From: SVQP01 sp045594445
GTDB lineage: Bacteria; Bacillota; Clostridia; Oscillospirales; CAG-272
Reading direction: 5' to 3'
DNA length: 18,642 bases
Assembly: GCA_045594445.1 (NCBI GenBank)
Contig: JAZNYL010000095.1
Coordinates: 1-18,642, forward strand
Part shown: positions 13,713 through 18,642 of the stretch, piece after piece
How positions within the stretch are numbered: the first letter of the stretch is position 1
Layout of the letters: each line of letters opens with the position of its first letter
Notes under the pieces: model-generated
The model's database searches: none
The model's input: the letters and a program-made list of their open reading frames with translations, nothing else
What the model was told of the DNA's origin: nothing
Translations under genes and position numbers: made by a program

Positions 13713-14477
13713 TCAGTTGGGCATGGCCTTTTTGCCAAGCAGCTTGCGGCAAAGGCGGTAGAAGTAGTATGCACTAATGACAAAGGCAACGTCAAGGCAG
13801 GTGACCACCAGGACGTAAAGGATCTGCGTGGGTACGTAGCCGATTGCGTTACTGACCATGACGCGCACGCTTTCCAAAGGGGGGATGTTGCAGCGGTAGA
13901 GGTTGTTGTAATTGGTACTCAGCAGATGCGATGCAATGCCCGCGATGATGCAGTAGATGCCCACAAAGGCAGCCGAGCAGCGCACCTCACCCTTACCCGG
14001 GGTGTGCAGCTGCAGCGCAGGCAGCAGCATGTAGGCAAAGAGCACCAAGTTGTGGAAGGTTACGGTGTGGAATGCGAAATAGCTTTGGAAATAGTGTTCG
14101 ATATCCCATGTCGAATAGATCAGGTCGGGGTAGATAACGGTCAGCAGAAAGACCGCGGCGGTAAGGCCGCAGGCAACGCCCGAAAACAGCCGCACATGCT
14201 TGCCGCGATAAAAGGCGAGTACGGGGAGCGCGACCAGCATGATCGAGCAAAAGTGAAGGGGAATGTGGTAGAGGTCGTAGCCCTCGGGGCGCAAAAAGGA
14301 CGAGATCTGCTTGCCGATCTCCAGCAAAAGCAGCACGATTGCGATGGCCTGCAAGGGAATCATGCGCACGCGCAGAGGCTTATTTTTCAAGATAAGGCGC
14401 AAGAGCACGGTCAGCACGACCATGACGACCAGCGCGGGCAACAGGGTTTTGAGATGTGCGGGCGTCCAGAGCTGCAT
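13713..14477 (-). CDS. YwaF family (TIGR02206-like) integral membrane protein
   Basis: A 254-residue protein with about seven membrane segments (near 12-30, 39-55, 70-89, 96-116, 138-157, 168-186, 212-238). The motif IPLHFCS (72-78) and the later FHN (141-143), along with the short N-terminus MQLWTPAHLK, fit the YwaF/TMEM164-type family, in which paired His and Cys residues suggest a membrane enzyme; its substrate in bacteria is unknown. SD AAGGAGG lies eight bases before the ATG. It has its own promoter and terminator and so is a single-gene unit. Confidence 0.82.
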   Translation of the reverse strand: MQLWTPAHLKTLLPALVVMVVLTVLLRLILKNKPLRVRMIPLQAIAIVLLLLEIGKQISSFLRPEGYDLYHIPLHFCSIMLVALPVLAFYRGKHVRLFSGVACGLTAAVFLLTVIYPDLIYSTWDIEHYFQSYFAFHTVTFHNLVLFAYMLLPALQLHTPGKGEVRCSAAFVGIYCIIAGIASHLLSTNYNNLYRCNIPPLESVRVMVSNAIGYVPTQILYVLVVTCLDVAFVISAYYFYRLCRKLLGKKAMPN

Positions 14478-14506
14478 GCCAAATTCCTCCTTGTGTGATT
14501 GCTTTC

Positions 14507-14535
14507 ATCATAGCACTACACAAAAACAATGTCAA
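14507..14535 (-). promoter_or_regulatory. Sigma-A promoter of the YwaF-like gene
   Basis: On the minus strand a perfect TTGACA (14535-14530), a 17-base spacer and TATGAT (14512-14507). The leader would be about 25 bases. Confidence 0.8.
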
Positions 14536-14586
14536 TAAAAACGCAGGGGAATTAAGATATTAAGATTGTGAGCACGTGACAAAAAC

Positions 14587-14616
14587 TCAACCCCCGACCG
14601 AAAGGTCGGGGGTTGA
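14587..14616 (-). terminator. Terminator of the ABC importer operon
   Basis: A perfect 13-bp GC-rich stem (14587-14599 with 14604-14616) with a 4-base loop, followed on the minus strand by GTTTTTG. It lies 9 bases past the stop of the ATPase gene. Confidence 0.92.
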
Positions 14617-14624
14617 TCATCATT

Positions 14625-15419
14625 TTAACTTAACAACGCACGGTCGTTGGCGAATTCCTGACCGCTGGTCTGGGAGAACTTTTGAATCAAGGCCTCCACG
14701 GTCAAGGCCTTTTTCTCTTCGCCCGAAACGTCGAAAATGATGCGGCCCTCGTGCATCATGATCAGGCGGTTGCCGTAAGCGATGGCGTCCTTCATGTTGT
14801 GTGTGACCATCATGGCGGTCAGACCGTTTTCTTTGATCACCTTGTCCGAGATTTCCAGCACCTTGGCAGCCGTTTTGGGGTCAAGCGCGGCCGTATGCTC
14901 GTCCAGCAGCAAAAGCTTTGGCTTCTTGATGGAGGCCATCAGCAGCGTCAGCGCCTGTCGCTGACCGCCCGAAAGCAAGCCGACCTTGGCGGTCAGTCGC
15001 TCCTCAAGGCCGAGGTCAAGGATCTTGAGCAGCTCCTTGTATTCCTTTCGCTCCTTGGCGGTAATGCCCGCGCGCAACGTGCGGCGTGCGCCGCGGCGTG
15101 CGGCAAGCGCAAGGTTTTCTTCGATCTGCATGTCGGCTGCCGTGCCGGTCATGGGATCCTGAAATACGCGGCCGAGGTATTTGGCGCGCTTGTGCTCGGG
15201 CAGCTTGGTGACGTTGACGCCGTCAATGACGATGCTGCCGCAATCCACGGGGTAAACGCCTGCGATCATATTGAGCATGGTGGATTTGCCCGCACCGTTT
15301 CCGCCGATAACCGTCACGAAATCGCCGTCGTTCAGATGCAGATTCAGACCGTTCAGTGCCTTTTTGGCATTGACCGTACCGGGGTTAAACGTTTTCTCTA
15401 CGCCAACAATATCAAGCAT
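14625..15419 (-). CDS. ABC transporter ATP-binding protein (TrpXYZ-like importer)
   Basis: A 264-residue ABC ATPase that would drive the importer from the cytoplasmic side. All motifs are intact: Walker A GGNGAGKST (39-47), Q-loop Gln 87, signature LSGGQ (149-153), Walker B LLLLDE (169-174) with catalytic Glu 174, D-loop at 177-180 and switch His 207. The overall pattern fits ATPases paired with branched-chain-type permeases and ABC_sub_bind lipoproteins, for example the TrpXYZ system of streptococci. Its start overlaps the permease stop by eight bases (ATGCTTGA), with AAAGGGGG ahead inside the permease gene. Confidence 0.93.
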   Translation of the reverse strand: MLDIVGVEKTFNPGTVNAKKALNGLNLHLNDGDFVTVIGGNGAGKSTMLNMIAGVYPVDCGSIVIDGVNVTKLPEHKRAKYLGRVFQDPMTGTAADMQIEENLALAARRGARRTLRAGITAKERKEYKELLKILDLGLEERLTAKVGLLSGGQRQALTLLMASIKKPKLLLLDEHTAALDPKTAAKVLEISDKVIKENGLTAMMVTHNMKDAIAYGNRLIMMHEGRIIFDVSGEEKKALTVEALIQKFSQTSGQEFANDRALLS

Positions 15420-16344
15420 GCTGCTTACCCCCTTTGTGTTTTCTCATGTGCGACTGCGTATACTGTCTTTTCCAATGCGGGATAGCCAGGAAGATGGCCA
15501 CGATCACGGCTGAGAGCAGCTTTAAGAGATTTGCGTCAAAGCCCAGCGTGATGACCGTCTGAATGACGATATAGTAAATGATCGAGCCGAATGCCACCGA
15601 GAGCAGACGCAATGCGAAGTTTTTGAAGATCTTTCCAAACAGCGCCTCGCCGATGATGACGGCTGCAAGGCCGATGACGATCGAGCCCTGGCCCATCTTG
15701 ACGTCGGCAAATCCCTGATATTGTGCCAAGAACGCGCCTGAAAACGCCACCAGGCCGTTGGAGAGCATGATGCCCAGTACCTTGTTGAAGTTGACGTTGA
15801 TGCCCTGCGCGCGGCTCATGTTGGGGTTGATACCGGTTGCACGGATCGAGCAGCCCATTTCGGTGCCAAAGAACCAGTAAAGCAGACCGATCAGCACCAG
15901 CAGCACAAGTCCCACCGTGATCAGCGGATTGTGGAAGGCGAAGTCCTTGACCCAACGCAGGGAGACCAGCAGATCAGTCTGGTTGACGTTGATGGATTGG
16001 TTGGCCTTGCCCATGATTTTGAGGTTGATGGAATAGAGCGAGAGTTGTGTCAAAATGCCCGCAAGAATGGGCGGAATGCCCATAAAGGTGTGCAGAAGTC
16101 CGGTGACCGCACCCGCGATCAAGCCCGCTGCAAAGGCAGCCAGCATGGCCAGCCAGAGATTGCAGCCCTTGAGGATCAATACGACGGCCACCGCACCGCC
16201 CGTAGCAAACGAGCCGTCCACGGTCAGGTCGGCCACGTCAAGAATGCGGTAGGTCAAGTAGACGCCGATGGCCATGATCGCCCAGATCAAGCCCTGTGAG
16301 ACCGATCCCGGCAGGGCGCTGAGCAGTTGTTCTATGATTTGCAT
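15412..16344 (-). CDS. ABC transporter permease (BPD_transp_2 type, TrpXYZ-like)
   Basis: A 310-residue polytopic membrane protein with about eight to nine hydrophobic segments. LTVDGSFATGGAV (40-52) and the GIPPILAGILTQLSLYSINL stretch (88-107), and the cytoplasmic ATGINPNMSRAQGIN (169-183) that should contact the ATPase, are typical of permeases of the branched-chain amino acid / TrpXYZ-like class. The C-terminus is basic. GAGGT lies nine bases before the ATG. The substrate follows from the binding protein and is not determined; aromatic amino acids are one possibility by analogy. Confidence 0.92.
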   Translation of the reverse strand: MQIIEQLLSALPGSVSQGLIWAIMAIGVYLTYRILDVADLTVDGSFATGGAVAVVLILKGCNLWLAMLAAFAAGLIAGAVTGLLHTFMGIPPILAGILTQLSLYSINLKIMGKANQSINVNQTDLLVSLRWVKDFAFHNPLITVGLVLLVLIGLLYWFFGTEMGCSIRATGINPNMSRAQGINVNFNKVLGIMLSNGLVAFSGAFLAQYQGFADVKMGQGSIVIGLAAVIIGEALFGKIFKNFALRLLSVAFGSIIYYIVIQTVITLGFDANLLKLLSAVIVAIFLAIPHWKRQYTQSHMRKHKGGKQHA

Positions 16345-16378
16345 GTCTTTTACCTCATAAAATAGATATTCAAAAACA

Positions 16379-16419
16379 GGCGGCAGCCGGAGTGAATTTC
16401 TTCGCTCCGGCTCTGCGCC
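16379..16419 (-). terminator. Intercistronic hairpin, probable partial terminator
   Basis: A GC-rich stem (AGCCGGAG 16385-16392 with CTCCGGCT 16405-16412, extended by imperfect flanking pairs) lies between the binding-protein and permease genes. On the minus strand it is followed by CTGTTTTTG. Such hairpins commonly let more binding-protein mRNA accumulate than permease mRNA. Confidence 0.7.
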
Positions 16420-16431
16420 TTGATTTATTCT

Positions 16432-17403
16432 TTAGTCTTCGATGGCTACGTAGCCTTCCAGAGGAGTAATGCCAAGTGCATCACAGATCTGCTTGTTGTA
16501 CTTGGGCGTCTGAGTTTCGGCATAGCCGATCGCCATGGTAGAGATGTCGGCCTCGCCCTTAAGGATCTTGGCAGCCATCTTACCGGTTGCATAGCCCAGA
16601 TCGTAGTAGCTGATCGAGAGGGTAGCGACACCGCAGCCCTTGCAAATGCCTTCCTCGCCTGCAATGACGGGAACCTTCTTGGGTGCGCAAATGTTATCAA
16701 TAATACCGGTGTTCTCGGCAACGGTGTTGTCGGTGGGAACGTAGATCACGTCGCAGTTATCGGCAGCGGTGGTGCAGATCTGTGCCAGGTCATTGGAGTC
16801 GGTGAAGGGATAGAGCGTCGCGGTCAGGCCCTTTGCTTCCAGCTCTGCCTTGACAACGTCAACCTGATACTGGCTGTTTGCTTCCTTGGAGCAGTAGATC
16901 AGACCAACCGTCTTTGCATCCGGGAACCATTCGGTGATCATAGCAGCCTGCTTATCAAGAGGTGCGAGGTCAGAAGTGCCCGAGATGTTGCCGCCAACCG
17001 TACCCGAGAAGTTCTTGATCTCAAGTGCTACGCCGTATTCGGTAACGGACGTACCCAGGATCGGAATCTCTGCCGTAGCAGCAGATGCTGCCTGCAGCGC
17101 GGGGGTTGCGTTTGCCATGATCAGGTCAACCTTGTTAGAAACAAACTGGTTAACGATGGTGGAGCAGGTGTTGGCGTCGTTCTGCGCGTTCTGATAATCA
17201 AATACCACATTTTCTTCGCCAAGCTCGTCAATGACTGCTTTCTTAAAGCCTTCGGTTGCAGCGTCCAGAGCGGGGTGCTCAACCAACTGTACGATACCGA
17301 TGGTGTATTTGCCGTCGTCCTTGCCTGTGTCGCAGGAGGTCAGCGCGATGCAGCTGCATGCGCAAAGAATGAGGGCTAAGATGAGGGATAACGTCTTTTT
17401 CAT
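16432..17403 (-). CDS. ABC transporter substrate-binding lipoprotein (ABC_sub_bind family, TrpX-like)
   Basis: A 323-residue exported binding protein. It starts MKKTLSLILALILCACSC and has a lipobox LTSC (21-24), so Cys24 is the likely lipid anchor. The mature part follows the ABC_sub_bind pattern: YTIGIVQLVEHPALDAATEGF, then IMANATPALQAASA, IPILGTSVTEYGVAL and CDVIYVPTDNTVAEN in the second lobe. Family members bind aromatic amino acids (TrpX) or other small ligands; ligand unknown here. The ATG at 17403 is preferred over the in-frame TTG at 17409, because AAGGAG is seven bases from the ATG and only one from the TTG. First gene of the importer operon. Confidence 0.92.
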   Translation of the reverse strand: MKKTLSLILALILCACSCIALTSCDTGKDDGKYTIGIVQLVEHPALDAATEGFKKAVIDELGEENVVFDYQNAQNDANTCSTIVNQFVSNKVDLIMANATPALQAASAATAEIPILGTSVTEYGVALEIKNFSGTVGGNISGTSDLAPLDKQAAMITEWFPDAKTVGLIYCSKEANSQYQVDVVKAELEAKGLTATLYPFTDSNDLAQICTTAADNCDVIYVPTDNTVAENTGIIDNICAPKKVPVIAGEEGICKGCGVATLSISYYDLGYATGKMAAKILKGEADISTMAIGYAETQTPKYNKQICDALGITPLEGYVAIED

Positions 17404-17462
17404 GATCAAACTCCTTGTGTGTTTTTTGCCAAGTCAGCTCCCAAATTCGGCGAAATATCTGC

Positions 17463-17491
17463 TTGACTTTTCCATGTCTATAGTATATAAT
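17463..17491 (+). promoter_or_regulatory. Sigma-A promoter of the LysR-type regulator
   Basis: TTGACT (17463-17468), a 17-base spacer and TATAAT (17486-17491). It occupies the same DNA as the importer promoter on the other strand, and its -10 box overlaps that promoter's -10 by two bases. Confidence 0.8.
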
Positions 17492-17510
17492 ACTTCTGTG
17501 CATTAGTCAA
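17482..17510 (-). promoter_or_regulatory. Sigma-A promoter of the ABC importer operon, with dyad
   Basis: On the minus strand TTGACT (17510-17505), a 17-base spacer and TATACT (17487-17482). A dyad AGTAT-ATA-ATACT (17482-17494) sits over both -10 boxes, and GCTTGACT (17461-17468) is repeated inverted at 17505-17512. These are plausible contact sites for the regulator. A second small dyad, ATCGA-N5-TCGAT, lies at 17533-17547 in the regulator's leader. The 70-base importer leader shows no T-box or riboswitch. Confidence 0.75.
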
Positions 17511-17560
17511 GCGAATGGTTTTGATCATTGCTATCGAAAATATCGATGCATGGAGGGCGT

Positions 17561-18448
17561 ATGGAACTCAGAAATTTAATCACCTTTATTCACGTAGCCG
17601 AGCTTGGCAGCTTCACTAAGGCGGCCGAGGCATTGGATTATTCGCAATCCACCGTTTCGTTTCAGATCAAGCAGCTGGAGGAGGAGCTGGGGTGCATGCT
17701 GTTTGAGCGCATCAATCACACCATCACGCTGACCGAGCGTGGCCACGAGCTGGTGAGCTACGCGCACAAGATCCGCGCGCTGACCGAGGATTTCAAGGAG
17801 AGCCTTGATACCGAGGAGTGCAAGGGAAATATTCATATCGTTACGCCGGATTCGGTGTGCGAGGAAATGATTTCAGCGCACTATTCGGATTTTCACGCAA
17901 GGTACCCCAGTATTTCAATCCGATTTTCTACGGGAGACACGGGACACATGCTGGATATGCTTGACCACAACGAGGCGGACGTGATCATTACGCTGGATCG
18001 CCGCATGTACCATAAGGATTACGTGATTGCGGGGGAGCAAAAGCTGCCCATGCATTTCGTGGCGTCCTCGCGTTCGCGCTTTGCGAGCGTCAAGAATCTT
18101 TCCGTCGCGGATATCATCAACGAGCCCTTTGTGCTGACCGAATACGGTCAGGGCTACCGCCGCGTGTTTGACAGAGAGCTTGCAAAGAAATCACTGGATA
18201 TCACGCCCGTGCTGGAGATTGGCCGCACCGATATCATTACCTCGGTGCTGGTACAGAACGATATGATCTCGTATCTGCCGGATTTTGTTACCGCACCACT
18301 GATAGAGTCAGGCGAGCTTTGCTATCTGGACGTGCGTGATCTCAATATCGACGTCTGGAAGCAGTTGATCTACCATAAAAATAAGTGGATGTCCAAGAGC
18401 CTGAGAACCTTTATCGACTACGTCAAGGAACATGAGTTTACAAATTAA
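17561..18448 (+). CDS. LysR-type transcriptional regulator
   Basis: A 295-residue protein. Residues 1-60 are the winged helix-turn-helix: MELRNLITFIHVAELGSFTK, then AAEALDYSQSTVSFQIKQLE and LGCMLFERINHTITLTERG. Residues from about 90 form the two-lobed effector-binding domain (IHIVTPDSVCEEM, ADVIITLDRRM). The ATG at 17561 is preferred over the in-frame TTG at 17528 because the family starts at this point and GGAGG lies just ahead (17552-17556). It is divergent from the ABC importer with overlapping promoters, so it is the likely regulator of that operon and of itself; the effector may be the transported ligand. Confidence 0.93.
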   Translation: MELRNLITFIHVAELGSFTKAAEALDYSQSTVSFQIKQLEEELGCMLFERINHTITLTERGHELVSYAHKIRALTEDFKESLDTEECKGNIHIVTPDSVCEEMISAHYSDFHARYPSISIRFSTGDTGHMLDMLDHNEADVIITLDRRMYHKDYVIAGEQKLPMHFVASSRSRFASVKNLSVADIINEPFVLTEYGQGYRRVFDRELAKKSLDITPVLEIGRTDIITSVLVQNDMISYLPDFVTAPLIESGELCYLDVRDLNIDVWKQLIYHKNKWMSKSLRTFIDYVKEHEFTN

Positions 18449-18454
18449 AAGAGT

Positions 18455-18479
18455 CAGCCCCATAGGGCTGAGAATTTAG
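18455..18479 (+). repeat. 3'-end hairpin repeat, copy 2
   Basis: CAGCCC (18455-18460) and GGGCTG (18465-18470) around a CATA loop, followed by AGAATTTAG, six bases past the LysR stop. It is the counterpart of 287-310 and has the same orientation relative to its gene. It is a possible weak terminator. Confidence 0.6.
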
Positions 18480-18491
18480 AGAGAAAAGCGC

Positions 18492-18642
18492 AATACCCCT
18501 CGTGTCATCCTGAGCGGAGAAAACATCCCGTGTGGATGTTTTCGTAGTCGAACTTTCAAAAATCTGCAATAAATTGCTGATTTTTGAAAGTCAAAACGCT
18601 TGCAGCGTTTTGAGGATCTACGAGGGGCAACATCATTCGCCC
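18492..18642. repeat. MITE-like dispersed repeat with cloverleaf fold, copy 2 (cut by window end)
   Basis: Matches 1-151 in the same orientation with two differences: the counterpart of position 40 (G to T) and of position 79 (C to T). Both fall in hairpin loops, so every stem of the fold is kept. The right half, with the second terminal inverted repeat, lies beyond the window. Confidence 0.9.

Noticed and set aside
16420..17379. 319-residue plus-strand ORF
   Set aside because: It is antisense to the substrate-binding lipoprotein and looks like a shadow with Val/Gly/Cys-rich composition.
17404..17475. T-box or amino-acid riboswitch ahead of the importer
   Set aside because: The leader is about 70 bases and has no T-box sequence, specifier stem or terminator hairpin.
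17528..17560. 11-residue extension of the LysR protein from a TTG codon
   Set aside because: LysR proteins begin with the MELRNL-type helix, and GGAGG serves the ATG at 17561.
1..18642. Circular molecule closed by the terminal repeat
   Set aside because: The ends match over 151 bases but with two mismatches, so they are different copies rather than an assembly overlap; the gene content is chromosomal.

Overview
The window reads as chromosomal DNA of an uncultured, probably gut-associated member of the Clostridia (Bacillota). The grounds are the strong AGGAGG-type ribosome binding sites, near-consensus sigma-A promoters with 17-18 bp spacers, families typical of Gram-positive bacteria (Mini-RNase III, DUF1836, the ACT/UPF0237 plus PFL/UPF0210 pair, a TrpXYZ-like ABC importer), and short GC-rich palindromic repeats of the kind seen in such genomes. 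The genus cannot be named from the sequence. No rRNA, tRNA, CRISPR array, phage gene or transposase was found.

Layout. Positions 1-217 hold a MITE-like repeat with terminal inverted repeats and a nested cloverleaf fold; its first 151 bases recur in the same orientation at 18492-18642. Positions 321-3183 are a minus-strand operon: a membrane protein, an Arc-like ribbon-helix-helix protein and a large glycoside-hydrolase-like protein. A divergent promoter drives a plus-strand operon at 3469-6171 (ACT regulator, PFL-family protein, an unknown membrane-anchored protein, a YgjV-type membrane protein). Then come a DUF1836 protein overlapping Mini-RNase III (6235-7280) and a cyclophilin (7367-7867).

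Positions 8009-10835 are the core rpmG-secE-nusG-rplK-rplA operon, with its own promoter, a leader with competing hairpins, a multi-hairpin spacer before rplK and a strong terminator. rplJ and rplL do not follow rplA. SecE carries an unusual signal-peptide-like N-terminus and a Thr/Glu-rich extracytoplasmic segment. Converging on this operon is a minus-strand operon at 10877-13341: a YbjQ-family protein, two tandem paralogous acyltransferase-like proteins and a short sigma-region-2-like protein.

A YwaF-like membrane protein (13713-14477) stands alone. The right end is a binding protein / permease / ATPase importer operon (17403 down to 14625), divergent from a LysR-type regulator (17561-18448). 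Their two promoters overlap on the same 48 bp of near-symmetric DNA, so the regulator very likely controls the importer and itself.

The most notable points are the cloverleaf repeat whose two copies differ only in loops, the extended SecE, the sigma-like protein encoded with duplicated acyltransferase-like genes, the competing hairpins in front of rpmG, and the mirrored LysR/importer promoters. All functions are read from sequence motifs and recall of families; no search was run.
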